DNA of 64,000 nt from Agapanthus africanus (taxonomy: Eukaryota; Streptophyta; Magnoliopsida; Asparagales; Amaryllidaceae): the NCBI GenBank assembly GCA_030015575.1, contig JASDDO010000004.1:318688654-318752653 (forward strand), read 5' to 3'. Shown here piece by piece: positions 11,891-23,032 of the stretch (positions within the stretch are counted from its first letter, which is position 1; each line of letters begins with the position of its first letter). A model generated the notes under the pieces. The model searched no databases. It worked only from the letters and a program-made list of their open reading frames with translations, and was not told the origin of the DNA. Position numbers and translations under genes: made by a program.

Positions 11891-12844
11891 CACTGGACCC
11901 CAGAACCGGTTACTTGTGCTCCCCTCCTTGGGTCTATCCTAGTGCAGAAAAGTAAATAATATACAAAAGGTGACATCTTCCGCAACCTGGAAGTGCCCCA
12001 ATAAAAGAATATTACATACAAGTTTTTACATGAATGAAAATGAAAAACACTCATCTCATATAAAAACCCCCCGGCTATTCAAACACGACGATCCAATATA
12101 ACATATCCAGCAACACATAACATCACATGTCATCAACGTAAGTAAATATGCGCATCCCAATTGTCGTTGACATATAGAAACGAAACCGGCGATATCACAT
12201 ATTACACTTACGGTCACAGAAAAGAAAGTGTAAAACTGCAACAGTTGGAATCCGCAACCTGCATAGACATCGCATGCCTAATCAAATGAATTCCTTGGAC
12301 ATCGCATGCCCAACAATTATAAACCCCGCATTTTAGTCTCAAAATCGAAAACACTTTTCAATATCAAGTCGGGCAATTCAACAAGATTCCCGACATCCTG
12401 ATCGAATGCTCGTCGCAAACTTTAGTAGGCGGCCGCACCCCCGATGCCGTCGACGAAGTGCACCAAGGCGGAACACCGCTACCGGGAGCACCCGAACGGA
12501 TGCTTTCGGCGACGGGGTTCTCCTACAGTCACTTGGTCGGGGCTAAGGGATGTAGCTGTCTAATAAATTTACCGGCGAATATCCGCGTACGCTACGTGAT
12601 TGCGACGGACTTTTGATCACATCAAAATTCCGTGGCAACCGATCAAGTGAGACTAAACCGCTAGATTTATAACATTCATTCCGTTATCTCATAACTACTT
12701 GTGAATTCCAATTATTGTATCACATTACGGATAAATAGAAAACGCTAAACTTTTCGATCGAACAATCGAACACCCAAGTTTTCCCGATACAGCTCAACAC
12801 ATGAAATAAGTCTAACAGCATTCAGTTCGTGCCTCAGTACCAAC

Positions 12845-12975
12845 GGTCCAGCCGTAGAAGGGTCAAGCCAATGCCTCACATGTGGCACGCCGTACTGCCC
12901 CAAACCCGAAGGTTCAAAGGGCAGTTCAAGACGGTCACATAATCGAGTTAAAGTTTGTTGTCTTCTAGAGGGACC
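12845..12975 (-). other. 130-nt structured leader module, C copy
   Basis: Element-sense order: helix P1 GGTCC (12975-12971) with GGACC (12849-12845); P2 TAGAAG with CTTCTA (12962-12967 and 12855-12860); P3 ACTGCCC with GGGCAGT (12919-12925 and 12894-12900); apical AACC-TTCG-GGTT (12903-12914), a UUCG-type tetraloop. About 527 nt downstream of the primer site. Homologous modules are in D, H and both complete internal regions of G. Function unknown. Confidence 0.72.
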
Positions 12976-13501
12976 ATCGCGTTACTTGCACTACTTAGAA
13001 CGTCGTTAAACTACGGAAAAATCCAACAATTGGAAATTTCCCGGCAGGGGAAAAAGTGGGTATTTATATCCGGTCGAACTTTTTAACATATTCTAAAAAT
13101 ACCCGGAAAAACACACTGACAAAATTAGACAATCCGATCGATACACCGAGTCCCCAATACAACCCAGAAAATTCAACTCTTGAAAAAATATATAAAAAAA
13201 TTCCCAGGAAAACCAGTACTGCAAACTAAGAATTACTGTGCAAAATTTAACGCAATAAGAGATCACATGGCCGCGGAACCGCCGCATTAGCCATGCTAAT
13301 GCCGCGGTTCCGCCGCACTTTTGTGGATTCAGGGGTACGGGATTCTCAGTAATTCTTATAATCTCCTGCTGGTTTTTCTGCATATTTTTAATCTGGAAAA
13401 ACCCCAGTTTTTCAAAATTGTCCAGAGAGCAAATTTGGGTTTGGGTTTTGATTCGATCGGACTTCTAATTCCGTCTACGCATCGCCTAAGGCTCTAGCTA
13501 G

Positions 13502-13513
13502 GCTCTGATACTA
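13502..13513 (-). other. Element C primer binding site
   Basis: The minus strand reads TAGTATCAGAGC one base after the LTR end, matching the initiator-Met tRNA site TGGTATCAGAGC with one mismatch. Confidence 0.88.
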
Positions 13514-13514
13514 C

Positions 13515-15729
13515 TGTAAGGTTCCTAGGCACTCTAATGAGGTCTCACAAGGCATCAACCATGCCAATTTCAAATTTTACGGGTGCCGAGAAACCCTAAT
13601 ACGGATCGTTAACTAGAATTTTAGGCGATAAATGCAACTAGTTAACAACTTAACTAAAAGAACGGAAATACAACCTTTGTAGATCCGGTCCTCCACCTCC
13701 ATAGCTCCGCAATGAAGTCTCCTCACTGTCCAAATCGAATCCCGGGCTCTAGCGTCGGCTTCATCGGAAAAATGGGCGGGCTAGGTCATCGACTACGATG
13801 CCGAAGATGATCTACGTCGAGGCATCACAAGATCAAGCTCCCACTTCACCAAGTCATGAAACTTGTGAAGAAAACACCCTATACTACTTGGCAAGAGGTA
13901 GAGGATGAAGAAATATGAGGTGGGTTCACTTTAGAATTGGATTTCTCACTCAATTGCTCAAGTTGCCATTGATGAAGCAAGCTTTCTTCATCTTTTAAGA
14001 AGAAGAAGATGATGATGATAATATAATGAGTATTTCAAATAGAAAAGAAAATAGAATACTTATCATACTCTAACCATGGTCAAGTGTAGAGAGTAAACTA
14101 GGGTTAGGTGAATGGTTAGGGTTAAGCATGAAGACAAAAATGGTGACTTAGTCAAAGCTTCAAGAAGCTTCAACATGCATCCAAAGAAAGCCACCATTTT
14201 TCTTTTTATGCTTATTATTTTCCAAAAAGAATAAATAAATAAATAAATGAATAAGAAAAAAAACCCTAACCATTCATATAACCATGGTTTAATCTTTACA
14301 CAAACTCAAGTAAGCATGCATCATCAAACATGATACAAACTTGTGCACAAAAATATATCACATATACAATGTGTACAAACAAGTGAGAAAAACCATTTAA
14401 AGTGAACCAATACTAGTTAATGCAAAGTAATATATCAAATATATAGTTATGCAATAAATCATTAAATCAACACTTGATTTAATGATCCGGTCATATCGCA
14501 TGTGACCGACTAATATCCAATGTATCGGCTTATCGAATCAATCCTTGATTCGATAACTAGGTTATATCACATACAACCATATCGATACATTCATCGCGAG
14601 AATAGAATACGGTATCACATACACGCATTATTCTCGGTCCCGCACATATCTCATATGCGCTCCTATTTCGTTTCGCTTGAGCCAGGAAACCTCTGTGTAG
14701 GACTCTAAAGACTCGTCAATACGCCGGCAGCAGATGATGATCATATCAATCACCCACAAGCCGCAAGCGGTCTGCTAAACGTAACGGCCACCCGGGTATT
14801 GAGCGATCAGAAGATCGACGAGCAAGCCCGCTCACACTCCTGTGAATCCAACCAGTAACACTTACCGTACAGTCCGGTCTCGTCGTCTGATATGTCGCAT
14901 ATCTCGCCTAGGGGTGGTAAACGTCAGACCCCAATAGCTCGATAAGTCGTGTCGATATGAGGTCTATAACAATTCGAGAAACTACTGGTAACACTTACCA
15001 GTAAATCTCAGCAACCCTGGCCAGGGATTTCCGGTTATAGCCAATCGAACACAGCGCAACATCAACTCCCTATACCGGGAGAGACGAATCCCCTCCTATC
15101 GCTCATTGCCTCCATGTGATTCGGGACTGTACCCAAAAACCACCGTTTTGCACGCCCTCTTGGACGTGGTAAGATGGAAATCAAAGCACAGTGGGAACCA
15201 CACAAGACTCTATGACGATCTCGGGTCAACAGACTACTCTGTACCAGTGTCACCAGAGAACTGCCATCTGACGTAAGGTATAATACCATCTGGGAGTTCT
15301 CGGCGAGTCCGTCCAGTGTACCCAGTCTCTACTAAGCACCCGTATATCATCTCTTATGTCAAACACTAATGGATATGGGATCATCCATCGCCCATCTGTA
15401 TGGGTCGAGAATGTATACGCTAGTCTACTCTGGTATATCGATGCCCCGTCTCGATACACCCACGACTAGGGACCTTGAAGGATGTACTTATGGACTACCA
15501 TGTCCCGACTAGTATGATCCGCATCATAGTCCAGATAGTCAAGTACACATCCTAAGGGCTTTACCAACATGTATCAGAGAGACAATCAGTGTACACGTTA
15601 AGGTAAAGATCAACCAGATAGCATACTATCATGTCGAGCAAGAAAGTCCTCCCTATATATGTCCAAGCATCCACTACAATATACATCCAATGTACAGTAA
15701 TGGCCCGTAGGGCATACATATAACTAACA
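13515..15729 (-). repeat. Element C 5' LTR
   Basis: 2215 bp, near-identical to 5343-7558. The minus-strand promoter candidate is CTATATATG (15653-15661), with hairpin GATAG-CATA-CTATC at 15617-15630, about 25-35 bp downstream in transcription sense, near where transcription should start. The 69-codon frame is at 15250-15459. Confidence 0.93.
15617..15661 (-). promoter_or_regulatory. TATA-like box and start-proximal hairpin, C 5' LTR
   Basis: TATA-like stretch at 15653-15661 with a 5-bp stem hairpin at 15617-15630. The same spacing is seen in the LTRs of A, C, D and H. Confidence 0.5.
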
Positions 15730-15734
15730 ATTTC
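15730..15734. repeat. Target-site duplication of element C, right copy
   Basis: ATTTC directly after the LTR end CTAACA. Confidence 0.9.
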
Positions 15735-16167
15735 TTTACGGATACAGCATCCACGCTCGTTCCATTAGCAACCATGAGGGTCATATCACCTGCCTTTAAA
15801 GCACTATGGCTTCTCAGTGCCTGTAATGAGTTACCGATATGAGAACCTGATCCGGTATTCAATACCCAGGAAGTAGAGTTGATTGACAGATAGTTTTCAA
15901 TCATAAATACATCTGAAGCCGAACCCATAACTTGCTTCGAATCCTGGTTCTGGGCTTTCCAGGCCCTGTAATCCTTCTTCCAATGGCCTTTCCTGTGACA
16001 ATAGAAGCATTCCTCTTTCCCTACTATCATTCCCAAACTTTTGCCTTGCCCTTCCCCTGTACCTTATCAACACCTCCTTTCGGCTTGGCAGAGGCCTTCT
16101 TCTTCTTCCCCTTGACTTTCGTCTTGGATCTAGAGGAGGAAGATTCCCCAATAAGCAGAGCGGGTGT
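15735..16167 (-). pseudogene. Element B: zinc knuckle (nucleocapsid) and protease
   Basis: The minus-strand frame 15735-16036 encodes CFYCHRKGHWKKDY, a CCHC-type zinc knuckle whose last Cys reads Tyr, followed about 45 residues later by the aspartic protease site WVLNTGSGSHI, where the catalytic Asp reads Asn. A basic linker lies at 16037-16167 in another frame (frame break). The frame is cut at 15735 by element C; the next residues are at 5337 and below. The nucleocapsid would bind genomic RNA and the protease would mature the polyprotein; both sites carry damaging changes here. Confidence 0.88.
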
Positions 16168-16770
16168 CTATCTGGTTTTCTTCAGGGTGCCCTCTGCACT
16201 CCTCAACATGCTAAGGAGTTCTGAAAGTGTAACTTCATTATATTGAATATTGAAATTCAAGATAAACTGGGTATAGGTAGAAGGGAAGGACAGTAGAATC
16301 AAGGTTGCATATAACTCGTTCTCCAACATGGTCCCAAGGTCCGCGAGCTCTTCAATATAGCTAATCATCTTAAGGACGTGGTCCCCTACAGATGACCCGA
16401 TAACCAACCTCGTCTGAAACAATTTCTTTGCAGTCTCATATCTTACGATACGAGATTGCTCTCCATATAAATCCTTGGTATGGAGGAAGATGGAAGCTAA
16501 GTCCATCTTCTCGTGCCGCTTCTGGTGTTCATTATCTATTAAGGCCAGCACGAGGCACTTGGCTTTCGCACTGTCTATTTCCCTTGTCTTACGGATCTCA
16601 ATATCCGCGACGGTGGAATGTGGACTTGAGACGGCGGAGGCTTTGGTAGTAAGGAGGTATCCAATCTTGTCATAAGTTATGGCCATCTGGACATTCTTTA
16701 GCCAATCTTTATAGTTTGGCCCCGTCAATATATTTTTATCTAGCAGTAACTTAAGCCTGGTAATTTTGGT
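16168..16770 (-). pseudogene. Element B gag, capsid-type region
   Basis: About 200 codons, open on the minus strand. It contains ILTGPNYKDWLKNVQMAI, LALIDNEHQKRHE, DLYGEQSRIVRYETAKKLF, IGSSVGDHVLKMISYIEELADLG and SMLRSAEGTLKKT, the typical copia gag (UBN2-like) order. The frame ends at a stop after the LKK block; the basic linker and zinc knuckle follow in a shifted frame. The real start is unclear: the open frame runs upstream into a pyrimidine tract, and TTGCAG at 16773-16778 followed by TGACC suggests a mutated ATG or a splice acceptor. This is the only gag in the window. Confidence 0.88.
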
Positions 16771-17258
16771 CACTGCAATTAGGAGAGAGAGAAGAAACAC
16801 TCAGTATGATGCTCTTGCAAGTTTTGATTGGTTATTAGTTTATCTAAACAGGATGGCTCCCACTGTTTCTCAAATCCTCCTTCAAACCATAAAAGAAGAA
16901 TTAGTGAGGATTAATCACACCCTTACAATTCTTGCTTAGCCTTTCGATCAGGCTAGTGTCAGTACTTCGAGGGAGGGTTTCCATCGCTTTCGCGAAGTTT
17001 CTTAATTACATAACCTCTTTTTTCTGGAGGCATAGCCTCGCTAACACCGTTCTAGGCACCTACTTGGTTTATAACATTGATTGTAAAGTGAAAAACTCTC
17101 CCGAGGAGTAACAAAACTCACGGTGGGATCGGGATCCAACTATCATTGCATGACAACTTTGAAGGAATCCTACCAAAATCATCACACTCCAGATAGTGTG
17201 CAAAACTAGCAAGTTTCCTTTCTTTTGAAACTCCCAATGTGCATTTTTGCCCAAGGCA

Positions 17259-17467
17259 CTTATGACCTTGACGAAGGCTAACATATTATAAGACGCAAGT
17301 TAATTCTACCCATCATTGTCCAGGTTAATTTGAACCCATTCGTACAAACCCTTGACGAACGCCAAAATAGTTGTACGCCTATCCCAAATTAACGCATCTA
17401 GCTATGCTACAGATGAATACCCAGCAGCTACCAATCACTATGCCTTGGCGAATGTCAAAATACATAG
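17259..17467 (-). other. Three spaced TTGAC-type hairpins in the B leader
   Basis: Outer stems: CTTAT/ATAAG (17259-17263, 17288-17292), CGTACAA/TTGTACG (17341-17347, 17371-17377) and CTATG/CATAG (17438-17442, 17463-17467). Each encloses a TTGAC/GTCAA-like inner stem, partly decayed (TTGACGAACGCCAA, TTGGCGAATGTCAA). The outer stems differ in sequence from those in C but still pair. Confidence 0.65.
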
Positions 17468-17867
17468 CTTGAATACTACCGAATACCCATTTAAAATGAC
17501 AGAGGGCTACGACTGGTTTTGGCAAAAACCGTGAACGTAATGAACTTGATATAGTCAAAGGAACCATGATAGCTTTTAAAAGGAGTGGTTTAGACCTCGC
17601 TTTTAAAAGTTGTTTTTAAAGAAAACCGTGTGGTTTTGAAATTGTTCCAACGATTTAACTTTGGTTTATTTTCTTTGCATTAATCAATATTAATGCGGTC
17701 CCATCATTTAACCCTATCATTGCAGAAAGAAACGAAAATAGAACATACGCTTATACCATCCGCATTCGCCACGGGGCCCCATCATGCTCTCTTAGGTTAC
17801 TTAATTAATGGCAGAGCGGGGTTTGGACTAGCGCGGGTGCAAAACATAAGCAACATTTATTATATAT

Positions 17868-17897
17868 ATATATATAATATATGTATACATACATACA

Positions 17898-17929
<32 letters not shown>

Positions 17930-17952
17930 CATACATACATACATACATACAT

Positions 17953-17985
<33 letters not shown>

Positions 17986-17992
17986 TATATAG
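17868..17992. repeat. TA/TACA microsatellite
   Basis: About 125 bp of TACA/CATA tetranucleotide repeat bounded by TA runs, inside the B leader. The frames read through it on both strands are artefacts. Confidence 0.95.
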
Positions 17993-18354
17993 CCATTCAT
18001 CTCACGCAATAATAGGCATTCCAGATCACAATAACACAGATGAATATATTGGATATACTAGGATTTCCGTGTTTCTTTTTAGCCTAGAACGAAAAACGGA
18101 TTCCACGGTTGTGATGAATAGCCAAACCCCACTCTAGACCCCTACGGGTGCGGCAAACTACCCGCCAAATTTACGAAGTGAAGCAACCTCCCTCAATGAA
18201 ATGAGTAGGCTAATCGGCACTTCAAGAACATGGTCGTTTGTGCACCCCATCGTTGGGTCTATCCTAGGTGCAAGAAAAAATAAATGAAATAATACAACGG
18301 TGGCTACAACCTCAACCCGGATGTGCCCCGCAAAAGAATATTACATCAATTTAC

Positions 18355-18359
18355 AAATA
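18355..18359. repeat. Target-site duplication of element D, left copy
   Basis: AAATA directly before LTR start TGTTTTG; identical to 30692-30696. Confidence 0.85.
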
Positions 18360-20428
18360 TGTTTTGTTTCCCTAGCACCTACTGTAGATATGGAAGTATC
18401 ACACATTCCACTTAAAAAAATATAGAGGTGCTAAGCAAACAAAGTAAGGATCTTTAACTAGAATACTAGGGTAACAACTAAAGTATCACATACAAAAACC
18501 ATATTATCACTAAGTGAAAGGAATACAACCTTTGTAGTCCTCTTTGTAGTGACTCCTAGGATCGTTGAGAGTTGAAGAAAGGTTGCAAGTAAGCTCTTTT
18601 GTCCATGATGATCCACCCGAAGTCCACTTTGTCCAAGCTCCTAGCTCCACTTGATCAAAGAAGAAGATGAAGCTAAACACTCTAAACTAATTGGCTAGGT
18701 TAGAGTAGAATGATGAGGTAGTTTGTTTTCTCTAATCAAAACCCTTTCTTTTTTATACCCTCACTCTTTATAAAACTCAAGAGAGCTTGGAGAATGAGGA
18801 GGAAGAAGAAGGCAACTCAAGAGCTCAAGATAATATGAAAGATAATCAATAATGAGAATAGAAAATAACATATATATTTTCTTGTTCTCATCTCAAACCA
18901 TGGTTACTTAATTTAGATATTATTGCACATGAGTTAAAAGGCAAAAGGAAAACTAATCCAAGGTTAAAAGGTAGGTGAAGTAAGGTTAACTTTGGATGAG
19001 TGTAGAAGATAACCATGGATGAATATTTCCTTTTCTTTTCCTTTTAACTTAAATGCAAAAGAATATATATAAATATAAGTTCCATATGAGTCTTGTATTG
19101 CCATCAAAGGTGTATCATCAACCATGATACTTTGTATGCATGTATGTGTCCATGCACATCAACATGTGCATACATGTATGCATACACTTTATTAAAAGAA
19201 ACGAGTTTAATAAAAGAAATTAAACTAAAAGTCAATTGTTAAATCAAAACTTGTTTTAACAAATCGGTCATATCAAATACGACCCGACCAATAGAAAAAC
19301 GCCCGACTAAAATACGGTATCATATGCACGTATTTAATCGGGTCTCAGTACATATCACATATGCACACCACATCATTTTGCCTGGGCTAGGGAACTCCTG
19401 TATGGGACTCTAAGACTCGTCAATATGCCGGCAGTGGGTGATGATTATATCAAACACCCACAAGTCGCAAGCGGTCAGCTAAACGTAACGGCCACCCGGG
19501 TATTGAGCGATTAGAAGAAAACCAGTAAAGCTGTCAAAACTCCTATCGAGCCATCTGGCAACACTTCCCATACAGTCCAGTCTCCTTGTCAGATATGTTG
19601 CATATCGAGTCTAGGGATAATATCGTCGACCCCAATAACTCAATAAGTCATGCTGGTGTATGGCTCATAACTGATCGAGAAACTACTGATGACACTTATC
19701 AGTAAATCTCAGCAGCCCTGGCCAGGGACTTTCTGTTATAGCCAATCGAGCATTGCAGAATATCAACTCCCAATACCAGGAGAGACGAAATCCCTCCTAT
19801 CGCTCATTGCCTCCATGTATCTCGGGACTGTACCTAAAGACCACCTGTTTGCATGACTCAATAGAGCCATGGTAGGGTGGAGATCAAAGCACAGTGGGAG
19901 GACACACAAGACTCTATGACGATCTCGGGTCTACAGACTAACCTGTACCAGTGTCACCTGAGAATTGCTATCCGACGATAGATATAATACCACATAGGAG
20001 TTCTCGGCGAGTCCGTTCAGTGTACCCAGTCTCCACTGGGCACCCGTACACCATCTTTGATGTCAAACACCGATGGATATGGGATCATCCATCGCCCATC
20101 ATACGGGTCAAGATGCGTATACGCTAGTCTACTCTGGAGTATCGATGCCCTGTCTCGATACTCCCTTGACTAGGAACAGTTATAGGATGTACTCGTTGAC
20201 TACCCTGGCCCCACTAGTATGATCTCATCATAGTCCTAGTAGTCATGTAGTTATCAACATGTGAGAGCAAGACAATAAACCAATACAAGTCAACATGTTA
20301 AAACAAAGTGAAACCAGATAGCATACTATCATATTGAAAAAGAAAGTCCTCTCTATATATATCCAAGCATCCATCATAATATACATCGTATGACAACAAT
20401 GGCCTCTAGGGTATATATACAACTAACA
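18360..20428 (-). repeat. Element D 3' LTR
   Basis: 2069 bp, TG...CA, ending AACTAACA. It contains the GATAG hairpin (20317-20330) and a CTCTATATATAT TATA-like stretch near 20350. No gene seen. Confidence 0.92.
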
Positions 20429-20443
20429 ATCTCTCACTTGCAC
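20429..20443 (-). other. Element D polypurine tract
   Basis: The minus strand reads GTGCAAGTGAGAGAT, one change from the B and C tracts. Confidence 0.82.
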
Positions 20444-20460
20444 TAAGGCCAGTTGTTGTA

Positions 20461-21168
20461 TTATCTCATACCCAACATCCCGATGAGTCTCTCAAATTGT
20501 ATATGGGGAATGGCCTTCATGAGTGGATCCATAGTGTTGTCCTTCGTGTCAACTCTCCTGACCTCGATCTCACGGCGATCAACTATCTCCCAGATCAGGT
20601 GATACCACCTCTGAATATGTCTGGACTTCTGATGGGACCTGGGTTCCTTGTCCAAAGACACAGCTCCACCGTTATCACAATACAAAGGTATTGGATGATC
20701 AATGGACGGAACCACACCAAGTTCAGTGATGAACTTTTTCATCCAGACAACCTCTTTGGCAGCATCGTTGGCAGCGATATATTCAGCCTCCATCGTCAAG
20801 TCTGCCACGGTTTCTTGCTTGGAACACTTCCAACAAACCGCCACTCTATTGAGGGTAAAAACAAATCCCGAGTGCGACTTAGAGTCATCCTTATCACTTT
20901 GGAAGCTCGAATCGGTAAAGGACTCCACCTAGAGTTCTCCGTTACCATACACCAAGAACATCTCCTTAGTCCTTCTCAAGTACTTAAGAATGTTCTTCAC
21001 AGCTGTCCAGTGACTCTCTCCTGGATCTGCTTGATACCTACTCATTACACTTAGTGAGTATGCTATATCGGGTCTGGTACATAGCATCGCATACATGATA
21101 GAGCCTACTGCCGAAGCATAGGGTATCCCTTGCATGCGAGCTCTCTCCAAATCAGTCTTAGGAGACAT
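20461..21168 (-). pseudogene. Element D pol: RT connection and RNase H
   Basis: Two open stretches separated by one in-frame stop at the RT-RNase H junction. 20929-21168 gives YASAVGSIMYAMLCTRPDIAYSL and NILKYLRRTKEM; 20461-20928 gives a full RNase H domain with the expected acidic blocks FTDSSFQSDKDDSKS, TMEAEYIA, YCDNGGAVSL and RRVDTKDNTMDPLMK, ending in a natural stop just before the polypurine tract. This is the most intact RNase H here and a reference for the decay seen in B, C and H. Confidence 0.9.
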
Positions 21169-22160
21169 CTCTTTGGAGAGAATGCATCCAGAGATCGTGG
21201 GTTGGTTCCCACGCTTGGATTCTTCTATACTAAACCTCTTTACTATTGTGTCAGTGTACCTGGATTAGGACAATCCCAGTATCCTTTTAGATCTTATCTC
21301 TATAGATCTTAATCCCCAAAATACAGGAGGCATCACCTAGATCTTTCATTGAGAATCTATGTGATAAGAAGAGCTTGATCGAGTGCAGCATAGTAACATC
21401 ATTTCCTATCAAGAATATGTCATCCACGTACAATACAAGGAAGACAACCTTACTCTCTGCAACCTTCTTGTAGATACAAGGTTCATCAATGTTCTTGATG
21501 AAGTCAAACTCTTTGACTACAACATCAAAGCAGATGTTCCAACTTTGCGATGCCTGCTTTAACCTGTAGATGGATTTAAGCAGCTTGCACACCTTTCCGC
21601 TGCTCCCACTATCTACGAAGCCCTCTAGCTGAGTCATGTATACGCACTCCTCTAAATCACCATTTAGAAAGGCGGTCTTAACATCCATCTACCAGATTTC
21701 GTAGTCATGGTATGCAACAATGGCAAGCTGGATCCGTATGGACTTAAGCATAGCCACTGGAGAAAAGGTTTCATCATAATCCACACCTGGTCGTTGACGA
21801 AAACCCTTTGCAACAAGTCTAGCTTTGTAAGTCTCAACTTTTCCATCTACACCAAGTTTCTTCTTAAAGATCCATTTGCTCCATATGGGTTTTACCCCTT
21901 CAGGAGCAACTTCCAAAGTCCATACTTTGTTGGTGTACATGGATTCCATCTCAGATCGCATTGCATCCAGCCACTTCATAGAGTCACCACTCGTGATGGC
22001 CTGCTCAAAGCTAGTCGGGTCATCATCTTCCATGATGCAATCCTTGCTTCCACCGCCAATGAGAAAACCATAGTATCTCTCAGGTGGTTGAAGAACCCTA
22101 CTAGATCGGCGGAGAGGCTGAGGTTCGTCAGGCATTACTGAATCCTCTGGTTCTACCAAA
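21169..22160 (-). pseudogene. Element D pol: reverse transcriptase
   Basis: Minus strand. 21689-22159 carries the linker PLRRSSRVLQPPERYYGFL and the RT start (SKWIFKKK, YKARLVAKGFRQRPGVDYDETFSPVAMLKSIR); an in-frame stop follows YHDYEIW. 21287-21688 then gives MDVKTAFLNGDLEECVYM, CKLLKSIYRLKQASQSWN, LYVDDIFLIGND and KDLGDASCILGIKIYRD. A single extra base near 21294 shifts the frame before RSKR; the IL.LS..RY block follows at about 21170-21290. One stop and one frameshift are the main breaks, so loss of function is comparatively recent. Confidence 0.9.
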
Positions 22161-22200
22161 TCTTCTGTTGCAGTTTGTGTAGCTGGAACTTCTTCCAGTT

Positions 22201-23027
22201 CTATCCCATTACCACTAATTTTTTTTCAAGAAATTCCTTTTCTAAAAAGGTAGCATGCCGAGATACAAACACCTTTTGTTCCTCGGTATGGTAGAAGATA
22301 TACCTGCGTGAATGTTTAGGATATCCAATAAACTTACACAGAAAAGACCTTGCCCCGAGCTTGTCCGGATTCTGTGTTTTCACATACACCGGACAACCGC
22401 ATATCTTAACATAATTAAGATATGGTCTCTTTCCTTTCCATATCTCATATGGAGTGGTTGACACAGATTTGGTGGGAACCATATTCCATAGGTCTGCAGC
22501 AGTTTCCAGTGCATATCCCCAAAATGAAATAGGCAACTCAGTAGTGCTCATCATAGAGCGCACCATATCTAATAGGGTGCGATTCTTCCGCTCCGATACA
22601 CCGTTATGCTGTGGTGTATAAGGAGGAGTAAGCTGAGAGAGAATCCCATTCTCTTTTAGATAGTCCAGGAACTCATTGCTCAAGAATTCTCCTCCTCGAT
22701 CTGATCGAAGGATCTTAATACTTTTGCTCGTTTGGTTCTCTACTTCGTTCTTATATTCTTTGAATTTCTCAACAGCTTCAGACTTGTGTTTCAACAGGAA
22801 CACATGTCCGTATCTTGAGAGATCATCAGTGAATGTAATGAAGTACGAGGAACCGTTCCTGGCATGTGTAGACATGGGACCACATACATCACTATGTATC
22901 AGCCCCAAAGGTTCCGTAACTCTTTCTCCGTATCCACTAAACGGAGATTTGGTCATTTTTCCTTTGAGACATGAATGGCAAGTTTCATAAGATGATAATT
23001 CGAACGGATTCAAATATCCATCCTTAT
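22201..23027 (-). pseudogene. Element D pol: integrase core
   Basis: Open on the minus strand. Order: CHSCLKGKMTKSPFSG (end of the zinc region), GLIHSDVCGPMST (first catalytic Asp), FTDDLSRYGHVF, LRSDRGGEFLS (second Asp), QHNGVSERKNRTLLD (catalytic Glu), GKRPYLNYVKICGCPVYV and PDKLGARSFLCKFIGYP. All three catalytic residues of the D-D-E triad are present. It is interrupted at its N-terminal side by LTR E; the remaining zinc region is at 25168-25290. The coding quality makes D the best recent source of integrase in the window. Confidence 0.92.
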
Positions 23028-23032
23028 GTAAC
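23028..23032. repeat. Target-site duplication of LTR E, left copy
   Basis: GTAAC, identical to 25163-25167; one copy belongs to the integrase coding sequence. Confidence 0.9.

Larger units (their letters stand above)
10366..13501 (-). other. Element C long leader (no gene)
   Basis: About 3.1 kb between primer site and the first pol codon. It has no long sense ORF but contains blocks conserved with D and H: a 130-nt module (12845-12975), a nested hairpin (11857-11890), a duplicated ~90-bp unit (11152-11241, 11299-11387), three TTGAC hairpins (10802-11011) and a pyrimidine stretch ending TAG just before the pol start. The antisense frame at 11111-11398 is the duplicated unit read backwards. 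Conservation of hairpins rather than codons suggests an RNA role such as packaging or translation control (inference). Confidence 0.8.
5343..15729 (-). mobile_element. Element C: complete but gag-less, defective copia retrotransposon
   Basis: 10.4 kb with two LTRs of 2216 and 2215 bp, polypurine tract, primer site and perfect 5-bp TSD (ATTTC), inserted in the protease-integrase junction of B. The LTRs are about 98% identical in the stretches I compared, so the insertion is recent. Inside is a 3.1 kb leader and a decayed pol with no gag. It is a sister of H (44048-54400): both share internal deletions and a lost start codon, so C was already defective when it moved. It probably relied on proteins from other elements (inference). 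Confidence 0.93.
16771..18354 (-). other. Element B leader, gag-proximal part (no gene)
   Basis: Non-coding leader homologous to C (10366-12060) and D (25863-27560) leaders but diverged. It keeps the three TTGAC-type hairpins (17259-17467) and blocks such as CCATCCGCATTCGCCAC. It lacks the duplicated ~90-bp unit, and carries a TACA microsatellite. It is cut at 18354/18355 by element D and resumes at 30697. Confidence 0.8.

Noticed and set aside
17693-17996. Open frames on both strands of about 60-100 codons
   Set aside because: They read through the TACA microsatellite (Tyr/Ile/His/Met/Cys/Val repeats); not genes.
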